Assembly: GCA_050954785.1 (NCBI GenBank)
Contig: JBPBQO010000156.1
Span: 8,833 to 72,832 of the forward strand
Origin: Lichenicola sp050954785
Lineage (GTDB): Bacteria > Pseudomonadota > Alphaproteobacteria > Acetobacterales > Acetobacteraceae
Reading direction: 5' to 3'
DNA length: 64,000 bases
Below are positions 51,628 through 59,981 of the stretch, in pieces; position 1 is the stretch's first letter, and the number at the start of each line of letters is the position of its first letter. The position numbers and the translations under genes were made by a program. Below the pieces are notes generated by a model. It made no database searches, was not told the origin of the DNA, and saw only the letters and a list, made by a program, of their open reading frames with translations.

Positions 51628-52839
51628 ATGGACGGGATATCGACGCGGACAAACACGTCTGCGCGTGACTACGACTGGCTGATTGTCGGAGCGGGCTTTG
51701 CAGGCTCCATCCTGGCCGAACGTCTTGCCACACATGGCCAACGCGTGATGATCATCGACAAACGTCCGCATATTGCAGGCAATGCCTACGACCGCATCGA
51801 TGATGCCGGACTGTTGATACATGAATATGGACCACATATCTTCCACACCAACTCGACAATGGTGTTCGATTATTTGTCGCGCTTTACCGAATGGCGGTCC
51901 TACGAGCATCGCGTGCAAGGCCGTGTCGACTCGAAGCTCGTTCCGATCCCGATCAATCTCGACACCGTCAATACTTTATACGACCTGAATCTGACATCCG
52001 ATGAGTTGCCGGGTTGGTTGGCGGAGCGCGCCGAGCCGGTCGCGGATATCAAGACCGCCGAGGATGTCGTGGTCTCGCAGGTCGGACGCGATCTCTATGA
52101 GAAAATCTTCCGTTGCTATACCAGGAAGCAGTGGGGTCTCGATCCGTCGGAACTCGATGCGAGCGTAACCGCCCGGATACCTGTAAGACTGGATCGTGAA
52201 GATCGCTATTTCACGGATCGTCATCAGTCCATGCCGCTGCATGGATACACCAAAATGTTCGAGCGCATGCTCGATCATCCGAACATCACCATCTGCACTG
52301 CCACGTCCTATGAAGACGTCGCAGCAAAAGTTCCAGGCGCGCGCCTGATCTGGACCGGCCCGATTGACGAATTTTTCGGCTTTTCGGAAGGTCGCCTCCC
52401 GTATCGTTCGTTGCGTTTCGTTCACGAGACCAAGGACGTCGAATATGTCCAGCCGGTCGGGACCGTGAATTACCCGCAGGACCAGGACTACACGCGGATT
52501 ACCGAATACAAGCACCTGACCGGACAGGTGCATGCGCGTACCAGCATCATGTACGAATATCCGGCCGCGGAAGGCGAACCTTACTATCCGGTGCCGCAGG
52601 CGGAGAGCCAGGCGATCTACAAGCGTTACCAGGCGCTGGCCGATGCGACGCAGGATGTATGGTTCGTCGGTCGACTGGCGACCTACCGCTACTACAACAT
52701 GGATCAGATCGTGGCTCAGGCACTGGCCACGTTCACCCGCATCAAGGGCACCTTGCCGGTGATGCCGGGCCTGATCTCGGCCGACGCTGTCGGGTCGGTA
52801 TCCACCGTCTCGAGCGATCAGACCCTGGTCGAGGCCTGA
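51628..52839 (+). CDS. glf: UDP-galactopyranose mutase
   Basis: The 403-residue flavoprotein converts UDP-galactopyranose to UDP-galactofuranose. Seen: the FAD-binding DWLIVGAGFAGSILAERLAT near residue 15, IDKRPHIAGNAYD, HEYGPHIFHTN, RKQWGLDPSELDASV, IWTGPIDEFFG and the C-terminal VGRLATYRYYNMDQ. All are signatures of bacterial UGM. AAAGGGCGG precedes the ATG at about five bases. It is divergent from the GlfT2-like transferase. The two form a galactofuranose module placed inside the type II secretion region. Confidence 0.96.
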   Translation: MDGISTRTNTSARDYDWLIVGAGFAGSILAERLATHGQRVMIIDKRPHIAGNAYDRIDDAGLLIHEYGPHIFHTNSTMVFDYLSRFTEWRSYEHRVQGRVDSKLVPIPINLDTVNTLYDLNLTSDELPGWLAERAEPVADIKTAEDVVVSQVGRDLYEKIFRCYTRKQWGLDPSELDASVTARIPVRLDREDRYFTDRHQSMPLHGYTKMFERMLDHPNITICTATSYEDVAAKVPGARLIWTGPIDEFFGFSEGRLPYRSLRFVHETKDVEYVQPVGTVNYPQDQDYTRITEYKHLTGQVHARTSIMYEYPAAEGEPYYPVPQAESQAIYKRYQALADATQDVWFVGRLATYRYYNMDQIVAQALATFTRIKGTLPVMPGLISADAVGSVSTVSSDQTLVEA

Positions 52840-52864
52840 TCTTCGAAGCTCTACGGTGCAGGTC

Positions 52865-55603
52865 TCAGCCCCCGGTCGGCGGGCCCTGCACCACTTCGAC
52901 CAGGTCGTTCGGACGCAACCAGGCCTTGAACGCCGCCTGTACCTGGGCCGCTGTCGTGTTGTAATAGTGCCGGGCCGCCACATCCGGCTGGTCCAGCGGC
53001 AAGCCGAGATCGACCAGATGCAGGTCCTCGTAGGCGATCTCGTCGAAGCTGGCACGGCCCATCGGCAACTGCCGCAGCAACGATGCCTTTGCCCGGGTCA
53101 GCTCCCCGTCGGTTACCGGCTGCCGTTGCACGGCTTCGAGGTCATGAATGACCAGATCGCGCGCCTTGCCAATGTTCTGGGCGTCGGCACCGTAGGACAC
53201 CGAATATTCGCTCCGGGTCCGTGACCAGCCTAGTGAACTGCTGACACTATACACATAGCCGCTTTTGACCCGGAGATCGCGATACAACCGGGACGAGAAG
53301 CCGCTACCAAGGATCTCGTTGCCCAGCGACAAGGTGAAATGGTCCGCGTCGGTGACCTTCAGGCCAAGCACTTCCTTGAGCACGATGTTGGATTGCAGGC
53401 TGCTGCGGTCAGGCACGTAGGACCTGGATGCGACATTCAACGGAATTGTCGGCAGGTCGATCGCCGGCGTCGGGCCAGTTGCCTTCCAGCCTCCGAACGC
53501 CTGTTCGATCGCCGAGCGTGCGTGCTCCGGGGTGATGTCGCCGACGATGACGATGGTTGTGAGATCAGGCCGATACGCGGCGGCATAGAACGCCTTTGCG
53601 TCCGTCTCGGTCAGCGCCATCACGGTCTGGGGTGTCGCCTCGCGGAGCGCCGGGTCGCCTGTGGGCACCACGGCCCGGGTGGTGGCGCGCTGGAACAGGT
53701 AGTTCGGCGAACCGAGCAGGCCGGCCAGTCCGCCCGCGGTCTGGCGCTGCACCACCTTGAAGGCGTCGGCTGGAAACACCGGATGCAACTCGTTATCCGC
53801 GAGCAGGGCGAGGCCCGCGTCGAACTGACGGGTCAGCACCTTGAGCGAGAAGCTGCTGCCGGCGTCCTCGTCGGCAGCGATATCGTCCAGCGCCTTCTGG
53901 AAGGCGAGTCGGTCCTTGCTCTCGGACCCATAGTCGAACATCCGCTCGACCAGGCTGGCGACGCCCTCCTGTCCCTTCGGCTCCTGCATGTCGGTCACCT
54001 GCCGGATCCGTCCATACAGTGAGACGGTGTTGGTGACGTGCTGCTGCTGCACGATGAGGCGCAGCCCGTTGGGCAAAATGCTGACGACCGGGGCCGGCGA
54101 CGGCTCGGGCAGATGCAGGGCAGCCAGCGCGGTGCTGGCCCAGTCCGGCAGCGGCACCGGCTTGTCCGGTGCGGAAGCGAACGATTCTGCACCACCGAAA
54201 CCCTTGCCGGCGATCGCCTTGCCGGACTCCTGCGGCGTCAGCATCGCCGTCACCACGTGTGCCGGATCGAACACGGTCGCCGCGATGCGGTTCACATCGG
54301 CCACGGTCACCGCCTTATAGGCAGCGGCCACCGCGTCCGGCGAGCTCAAGCCCTGGAAGGCGAGGGCGTTGGACCAGCTCTGCGCCAGCCCGCTGATGCT
54401 GTCGTTGCGGTTGCTGAGCTGGGCCAGCTCGCGCCGGCGCGCAGCCTCGACCAGTTCGGGAGGCACGCCGTTATGAGCGATGTCGGCGATGATGCCGCGT
54501 ATCCGTCCGAGCAGCTTTTCACCGTCGCCGCCCTTGGGGAATGCGCCCAGCGCCACGCCGAAACCGACATCGGGCTTCGGCCGATACAGGAACTGCGCCG
54601 CCAGTGCCTCGCCGGACGGCACCAGCGCATAGAGGGCGCCGCGCTCGCTCGACAGCACGTCGCCCAGGATATCGGCGGCTGCGAAGTCGGGGGATTTGGA
54701 GCCGGGCATCCGGTAGGCCAGCGTCGCCAGCCCGATCGGGTAGTCGGTCGGCAGCGACAGGGTCTGCGGCTTGACCAGCCCGAAGCTGAAATCCTTGCGG
54801 ACCGGCAGGGCCTTGGCCGGGATATCGCCGAACGCGGCCTTCACGTTCGCCAGCGCCTTGTCCGGATCGACGTCGCCGGCGATCACCAGGATGGCGTTGT
54901 TGGGTGCATACCAGCGCGACCAGAAATCCCGCAGCAGCCTGGCATCGGTCTTGTCGAACGAAGGACGGGTGCCGAGCGCGTCGTGCTCGTACGGCGTGCC
55001 GGCGAACATCGTCGCCTGCAGTTGCGACAGGTAGTTATAGGCCGGGCTCGACAGGTCGCGGGACACCTCCTGCTCGATCGCCCCGCGCTCCTTGTCCCAG
55101 TCGGCCTGGTTCAGGCTGAGCCGGTTCATGCGCAGCGCCTCGATCCGCAACACCACGGCCAGATCGTCCGCCGGGGCGGTATAATAATACTGCGTCACGG
55201 TCTCGGTCGTGTCGGCATTGTACTCGCCGCCGAGCTTGGCGCCGAGCTCGGAAAGCTGGTCCTTGTCGAGACCCTCGCTGCCACGGAACATCATGTGCTC
55301 GGTGGCATGCGCGGTGCCCGGAAAGCCCGCGGGCGCATCGTTCGAACCGGCCAGATAATTGATCTCGGTGGTCACCACGGGCGCCAGCCGGTCCTGCACG
55401 ATCACCACGCGCAGCCCGTTCGACAAGGTGGCCCGGACGGCCGAGTCCGGTGCGGTCGCGTGCGGCGTGGGAGCCGCCGCCGGTAGCATCGGCTTGGGGT
55501 TCGGGGCTCCGGGCAACACCGGGCCCGCAGCCAGCGCCGGCCCCCCGATGGCGGCCAGGATGAGGCCGGTGATCAACGGCCTGGTCATCATCCGGTCGCG
55601 CAT
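52865..55603 (-). CDS. Secreted M16 zinc metallopeptidase, fused double-domain
   Basis: The 912-residue protein has a signal peptide (cleavage near ALAAGP) and two M16 units. The N-terminal unit has the zinc motif HATEH (His99, Glu102, His103) with the third ligand Glu near 179 in ERGAIEQEVS. In the C-terminal unit (from about residue 520) the corresponding place reads EGVASLVERM, so it has lost the site and probably serves in substrate closure. Such periplasmic or outer-membrane-facing proteins degrade peptides. GGAGAT lies about five bases before the ATG. It lies between glf and gspI, convergent with the former and divergent from the latter. Confidence 0.92.
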   Translation of the reverse strand: MRDRMMTRPLITGLILAAIGGPALAAGPVLPGAPNPKPMLPAAAPTPHATAPDSAVRATLSNGLRVVIVQDRLAPVVTTEINYLAGSNDAPAGFPGTAHATEHMMFRGSEGLDKDQLSELGAKLGGEYNADTTETVTQYYYTAPADDLAVVLRIEALRMNRLSLNQADWDKERGAIEQEVSRDLSSPAYNYLSQLQATMFAGTPYEHDALGTRPSFDKTDARLLRDFWSRWYAPNNAILVIAGDVDPDKALANVKAAFGDIPAKALPVRKDFSFGLVKPQTLSLPTDYPIGLATLAYRMPGSKSPDFAAADILGDVLSSERGALYALVPSGEALAAQFLYRPKPDVGFGVALGAFPKGGDGEKLLGRIRGIIADIAHNGVPPELVEAARRRELAQLSNRNDSISGLAQSWSNALAFQGLSSPDAVAAAYKAVTVADVNRIAATVFDPAHVVTAMLTPQESGKAIAGKGFGGAESFASAPDKPVPLPDWASTALAALHLPEPSPAPVVSILPNGLRLIVQQQHVTNTVSLYGRIRQVTDMQEPKGQEGVASLVERMFDYGSESKDRLAFQKALDDIAADEDAGSSFSLKVLTRQFDAGLALLADNELHPVFPADAFKVVQRQTAGGLAGLLGSPNYLFQRATTRAVVPTGDPALREATPQTVMALTETDAKAFYAAAYRPDLTTIVIVGDITPEHARSAIEQAFGGWKATGPTPAIDLPTIPLNVASRSYVPDRSSLQSNIVLKEVLGLKVTDADHFTLSLGNEILGSGFSSRLYRDLRVKSGYVYSVSSSLGWSRTRSEYSVSYGADAQNIGKARDLVIHDLEAVQRQPVTDGELTRAKASLLRQLPMGRASFDEIAYEDLHLVDLGLPLDQPDVAARHYYNTTAAQVQAAFKAWLRPNDLVEVVQGPPTGG

Positions 55604-55730
55604 CTGGATCTCCGTATCTGTCTGGTCCGTCCGGTCCAGAGGGGGATCCGGGAGTGTGGATCCACCAAGATTAGGGGCCGAAGGCCTTGCCGCAAAGCCA
55701 CCAGCCTATGAAGGATATGTCACCTGGACG

Positions 55731-56270
55731 ATGATGGCCGCGATGCTGATCCCCGACACCCGATCGCAGCCCGGCTGCGCCAAGCCGGGCACGCCCAAGT
55801 CCGACGATGCCGGCTTCACGCTGCTGGAGGTGCTGGTCGCGTTCGTGATCGCAGCACTGGCGCTCGGCGTCCTGTTCGAGGGAGCCGTCGAGGGGATCCG
55901 CTCGGCCCGCATCGCCGATCGTACCCAGGAAGCGATGTCGCGCGCCCAGTCGCACCTCGCCACCATCGGGCATGGCGTGGCGCTGGCGCCGTCGATCCAG
56001 GAAGGCGAGGACGGGAGCGGCTTCCACTGGAGCCTGCGCATCGTGCTGCTGCAATCCACGGCGATCGGTTCGAGTGGCGGGTCGAACAACGGCCTTAACG
56101 GCGGATCCAATAACGGGGCTGGACCTGGCAGTACGCAGGGGATGCGGGCGGTGCTGTATGCGGTCCAAATCACGGAATCCTGGCCGGACGAGGCGGCTGC
56201 GGGCGACCATACCCGCTCGGTGACATTGCGTACCGAGCGGCTCGGCCAGCAACAGGGCGCCGGACAATGA
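55731..56270 (+). CDS. gspI: Type II secretion minor pseudopilin GspI
   Basis: The 179-residue protein has a long leader with the cleavage motif DDAGFTLLEVLVAF (Gly28, Glu33 at +5) and a hydrophobic helix. The C-terminal part has a Gly/Asn/Ser-rich insertion (GSSGGSNNGLNGGSNNGAG) that is longer than in most relatives. It overlaps gspJ by four bases (ATGA), so the pair is translated together. The ribosome site is not clear at the chosen ATG; a later ATG at 55740 would also leave the leader intact. Confidence 0.8.
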   Translation: MMAAMLIPDTRSQPGCAKPGTPKSDDAGFTLLEVLVAFVIAALALGVLFEGAVEGIRSARIADRTQEAMSRAQSHLATIGHGVALAPSIQEGEDGSGFHWSLRIVLLQSTAIGSSGGSNNGLNGGSNNGAGPGSTQGMRAVLYAVQITESWPDEAAAGDHTRSVTLRTERLGQQQGAGQ

Positions 56271-56884
56271 GCGTCCGCCGCCCGCTGGCCGACGATGCCG
56301 GCTTCACCCTGCTCGAGATCATCGTAGCACTGGTGGTGCTCGGCATCCTGCTGTCGACGCTGACAAGCGGCGTGCAATTCGGGCTCGCGGCGTTCGACCG
56401 CCAGGACCGGATGATCCAGACCGGTGGTCGGCTGGAAGCGGTGGACCGGACATTGCGCCGCCTGATCGAGCAGCTCGACCCGGGCACGTCGACGGACGGC
56501 GACACCGTGGCCGGCGCCCAGCATGTGCTTGTGTTCCGGAGCCCGCTGCGCCTCGCCGGTTCCGGCAAACCCGATGCGCCACAAACCGACGGTCTTCTGG
56601 ATCTGCGGCTGTCCGTGGATGCCGGCCACCGGCTGATCCTGACCTGGTTGCCGCACCGCCACGTGATCCCGACCGGTCCCGCCCCCAAATCGCATGACGA
56701 AGTGCTGCTGACCGGAGTGGACCGAATCGATATCAGCTACTTCGCGGATAGGGGATGGCATACGAGGTGGCGGCAACCAGGACCGCCTGCGCTGATCCGC
56801 ATCCGCATCGTATTTCTGGAGGGCGACCCCCGTCATTGGCCCGATATCGTCGCGGCTCCGATCCGCGAGCAGCCGGGCAACTAA
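56267..56884 (+). CDS. gspJ: Type II secretion minor pseudopilin GspJ
   Basis: The 205-residue protein has the prepilin motif ADDAGFTLLEIIVALVVL, with Gly12 and Glu17 at +5, and a larger beta-rich body containing QTGGRLEAVDRTLRRLIEQL and DRIDISYFADRGWHTRW, typical of GspJ. It forms the pseudopilus tip with GspI and GspK. Its ATG overlaps the gspI stop. A 622-base gap without a convincing gene separates it from gspL. Confidence 0.85.
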   Translation: MSVRRPLADDAGFTLLEIIVALVVLGILLSTLTSGVQFGLAAFDRQDRMIQTGGRLEAVDRTLRRLIEQLDPGTSTDGDTVAGAQHVLVFRSPLRLAGSGKPDAPQTDGLLDLRLSVDAGHRLILTWLPHRHVIPTGPAPKSHDEVLLTGVDRIDISYFADRGWHTRWRQPGPPALIRIRIVFLEGDPRHWPDIVAAPIREQPGN

Positions 56885-57506
56885 AACGTGATCCGGCTAT
56901 CGCTCCGTAATTCCCATGGAACGTTGCGGTTTCAGGGCGTTGGAAATGTCGGATGCCGGATGCTGCGACACCCCTGGCCGACATGCGCTTCCCGTTGAAA
57001 TCGGCTGGAAGCGGTGTCATGAGACCGTGAAAACCGGCATTCGATTCGCATCGATAATAACGGCAATCCGCTTTACCTGCCGAAACGATAATGCCCAGGC
57101 TGTCGAGTTGGACTAGCATTTTGCTTCATGATCTCACGGTAACATCGTTGATAGATGTGCCCGGCGAGGATGTGATCGAGAACGTCACTCCGGGATATGT
57201 TCTTGAACTCGATTTTCCCATTCGCTCGACATGTCGGCGCGTGCGCCTGCACGCGCCGTCGACGTTCCACCCAGCAAGATTACCGAAATCATCAACGGGT
57301 CCGGTCCCGTCCGGCAGGGACGGCTATTCTGTTGTACCTGATCGAAACGGCAACGCTGGTGACCGATGCCCGGGGACAAGCCGGCAGGCACCGTCGACAG
57401 GGGTATCGATGGCCATAGTCGGTAATCGGCAAATGCCGCACCAGGGCTCGATTGAGCTGCGTGGGCGGATTTCAACCGGGACGAGCTTGATCTATCGTCG
57501 GTCCTG
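56885..57506. other. 622-base gap inside the type II secretion cluster
   Basis: No supported gene was found in this stretch. Frames crossing it on either strand lack a recognisable product and a good ribosome site. It holds a perfect 9-bp hairpin, GGCGCGTGC/GCACGCGCC, at 57236-57257. The base composition is more even than in the flanking genes, and AT-rich stretches occur near 57040-57130. It may carry the gspL promoter or the remains of a lost gene. Confidence 0.5.
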
Positions 57507-58628
57507 ATGATTGCGGATGTTCTGACCTGGTGGTCGCGCCAGATACTCGAACTGGTGCCGGCGCGCTTCGCGCGTCCGGACCCGTCCGCCGTGGGCGCGC
57601 TGCTCGTCGAGCCGTATTCACATGGCAACGGCATTCGGCTGGTCCGTCGCCAGGATGGCGAGGAGACGGTGCTGGCCGATGTCCCCCTGCGCCGCATCCG
57701 CTTCGGCGATGCGCGGGACACGGATGTCGCGATCGACTTCGACGGGACGCTGGACGCCAATGACGATGCCGGGCTGCGCGCGGCCCTGTCCGCCGCCGGG
57801 GCGAACGAGGCCAGGAGCGTCGTGCTGCTGCGGCTGCCGGCGGGAACGGCGTTGCAGCGCGACGTGACGTTGCCGCTGGCTGCAGAGGCCGGACTCGATC
57901 GGGTGCTCGCCTACGAGATGGACCGGCTGACCCCGTTTGCCGCCGAAGACATCTTTTTTTCCTGGACCATGCTGCGGCGTGACCGCGAAGCCGGCCGGAT
58001 GCAACTGCGCCTCTCCCTCGTGCCCAAGGCGCCGCTGCTGCCGCTGCTTGAAACCCTGCGCATGGCGGGCGCCGGCCCACGGGCGATCGAGATCCTCGGA
58101 GCAGCGGCCGGGTCGGCCCGGCCGCTGCGCATTCCCCTCGCCCATGAGCGGCCGGCTTCGGCGAGACAGGAGCGCCGCCTGCTGCTTATGGCAGGCGGAT
58201 GCTGCGCGGTGCTGGCGCTGCTGGCGATCGTGTTGCCGTTCATACTGCAGTCCATGGCCGCGCATCGACTGGACAGCCAGGTGGCCACACTGCAGCCCCG
58301 GGTACAGACTGTGCAGGCGCTGCGTCGCCGGATCGCCGGCAGCACCGCCGGCGGCGAATTGGTCGGTGCGGAACGACGCCGCCTGGGCGACGCGCTGGGT
58401 GTGATGGAAGCGGTGACACGGGTACTGCCCGATGGCAGCTATCTTTCGGACTTCACCCTGCGCCAGGGCGTGCTCACCATCAGCGGCCAGTCGCCTGGCG
58501 CGGCCAAGCTGATCCCGGCGATCAGCAGCGATCCCGCATTTTCCGCCCCGGCCTTCGCTGCTCCGGTCACCCGGATCGAGGGCCAGAACACCGACCTGTT
58601 CTCGATCCGAGCCGGTGTCGCCCACTGA
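57507..58628 (+). CDS. gspL: Type II secretion assembly-platform protein GspL
   Basis: The 373-residue protein has a cytoplasmic actin-like/PilM-like N-terminal part, one membrane helix (LLLMAGGCCAVLALLAIVLP, about residue 225) and a PilN-like periplasmic end with LDSQVATLQPRVQTVQALRR and VLTISGQSPGAAKLI. GspL couples the secretion ATPase to the inner-membrane platform. Its stop overlaps the gspM start (TGATG). It starts the run L-M-N-D-K of overlapping genes. Confidence 0.85.
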   Translation: MIADVLTWWSRQILELVPARFARPDPSAVGALLVEPYSHGNGIRLVRRQDGEETVLADVPLRRIRFGDARDTDVAIDFDGTLDANDDAGLRAALSAAGANEARSVVLLRLPAGTALQRDVTLPLAAEAGLDRVLAYEMDRLTPFAAEDIFFSWTMLRRDREAGRMQLRLSLVPKAPLLPLLETLRMAGAGPRAIEILGAAAGSARPLRIPLAHERPASARQERRLLLMAGGCCAVLALLAIVLPFILQSMAAHRLDSQVATLQPRVQTVQALRRRIAGSTAGGELVGAERRRLGDALGVMEAVTRVLPDGSYLSDFTLRQGVLTISGQSPGAAKLIPAISSDPAFSAPAFAAPVTRIEGQNTDLFSIRAGVAH

Positions 58629-59269
58629 TGGCCACTCCCCAGCGATCCCTCGGCACCCGTGCCGGTTCCCTGCCCGAAGGCCGTGCCGGACGGGCCCTGG
58701 CGCTCGCCATCGCCGCCGTCATCCTTCTGCTGCTGTGGGAGGCGGTCGGCAGCCCGCTGATCGGCTGGTATCAGGATCGCACCCAGGCCATGGCCGACCG
58801 CCGTGCCCTGGTCGCCCACATGGAAACCCTGGCTGCCGACCTGCCCGCGCTCCGTCGGGCTGCCGCGTCCGGCGCCACGCGCTCCGGTCCGGTTGCGTTG
58901 ATCGAGGGAAGCAGCGATGCGGTCGCGGCGGCGGCGTTGCAGGAAAAGGTGCAGCAGATGGCCGCTGCTCTCGGCGCCACCTTGTCCAGCACCGAAAGCC
59001 TGCCGGCGAGCCAGGCCGGCGCCTATCGACGCGTCGGCGTACGGATCTCGGTCAGCGCCACGTTCGAGGTGATGGTACGCCTGATCGCGGCGATCGAGCA
59101 GGCCTCGCCATCGATGCTGATCGATGATCTGCAGTTGCACGGCTCGCGTATCCTGTTGCAGGCATCGACACCGTTGGAGGGCGCCCTGACCGTCATGGCA
59201 TTCAGGTCCGGCAAGCCGGACGCACCTAGTGCCGCCGGCGCCGGCGCGTCGGACGACCAGCAGCCGTGA
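58628..59269 (+). CDS. gspM: Type II secretion protein GspM
   Basis: The 213-residue protein has one N-terminal membrane helix (RALALAIAAVILLLLWEAVG), a coiled-coil stretch, and a ferredoxin-like periplasmic domain with VGVRISVSATFEVMVRLIAA and LLQASTPLEGALTVMAF. This is the alphaproteobacterial type GspM, partner of GspL. It overlaps gspL by one base and the next gene by four (GTGA). Confidence 0.85.
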   Translation: MATPQRSLGTRAGSLPEGRAGRALALAIAAVILLLLWEAVGSPLIGWYQDRTQAMADRRALVAHMETLAADLPALRRAAASGATRSGPVALIEGSSDAVAAAALQEKVQQMAAALGATLSSTESLPASQAGAYRRVGVRISVSATFEVMVRLIAAIEQASPSMLIDDLQLHGSRILLQASTPLEGALTVMAFRSGKPDAPSAAGAGASDDQQP

Positions 59270-59961
59270 GCGCCTCGGTTCCCCGGCGGGTACGGCCGCG
59301 GCCATTGCTATGGCTGGCGTCCGGATGCGCATGCGTGCTTGTGGGGTTGCTGGCTCTTGAATATCACTCCGGCGTTGTTCGGGAGATGAGCCTGGCCCAC
59401 CCATCAGACCATGTCGTGACTCCTGCTCGACCGGCTGGCCCGGATGCGACCACCGACGCATCGCCTGTTCCGGCTGTTATCCAGGACTGGACCCAGACCG
59501 TGCTGGCCCGCCCGCTATTCAGCCCATCGCGCCGTCCGGCCGCTACCAATGCTGCCGGCCCGCAGCAGCCGCGTCTTGCCGGAATCGTCATGGGCCCGTC
59601 CGGTCGGCGTGCGATCTTCGCAGGCGAGAAAGACGCGCGCGGTATCGTCGCCGGTGTCGGACAACAAGCAGGTGCCTGGCAGATCCAGGCAATCAACGAG
59701 AACACCGTCCAGGTAATCGGCCCGGAAGGCCCGCGCACGCTGACCCCGTCGCGTGATTCTGCGGCACATGCCGATGACGACGGTTCGGGCTCCACCACAT
59801 CGACGCTTCCGGCGCATCCGTCGATCCTGGATCTCCTGCGCAACCGGTCCCTCCAGGTGGGACCATCGAACGTGCCGATGCCGCATCTGCCGTCCACGTT
59901 ACAGCTGCCGCAGACACCGCCCAACCAGGGTCCTCTCGGCGACCAGGGATCACCGCCTTGA
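59266..59961 (+). CDS. Type II secretion GspN/GspC-like inner-membrane protein
   Basis: The 231-residue protein has an N-terminal membrane helix (LLWLASGCACVLVGLLALEY), then a domain like the homology region of GspC: VLARPLFSPSRRP followed by RLAGIVMGPSGRRAIFAGE and GAWQIQAINENTVQVIGPEG. The tail is rich in Pro, Gly and Asn. In this gene order (between M and D) it probably fills the role of GspC/N, linking the inner-membrane platform to the secretin. The GTG start overlaps the gspM stop; its TGA overlaps a possible TTG of gspD. Confidence 0.75.
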   Translation: MSASVPRRVRPRPLLWLASGCACVLVGLLALEYHSGVVREMSLAHPSDHVVTPARPAGPDATTDASPVPAVIQDWTQTVLARPLFSPSRRPAATNAAGPQQPRLAGIVMGPSGRRAIFAGEKDARGIVAGVGQQAGAWQIQAINENTVQVIGPEGPRTLTPSRDSAAHADDDGSGSTTSTLPAHPSILDLLRNRSLQVGPSNVPMPHLPSTLQLPQTPPNQGPLGDQGSPP

Positions 59962-59981
59962 TCGATCTGTCCGGGAATCCA

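Noticed and set aside
57091..57507. 138-codon plus-strand frame in the gap before gspL as a missing gsp gene
   Set aside because: No membrane or pilin signature, no ribosome site and a composition unlike real genes nearby; gspK is found further downstream.
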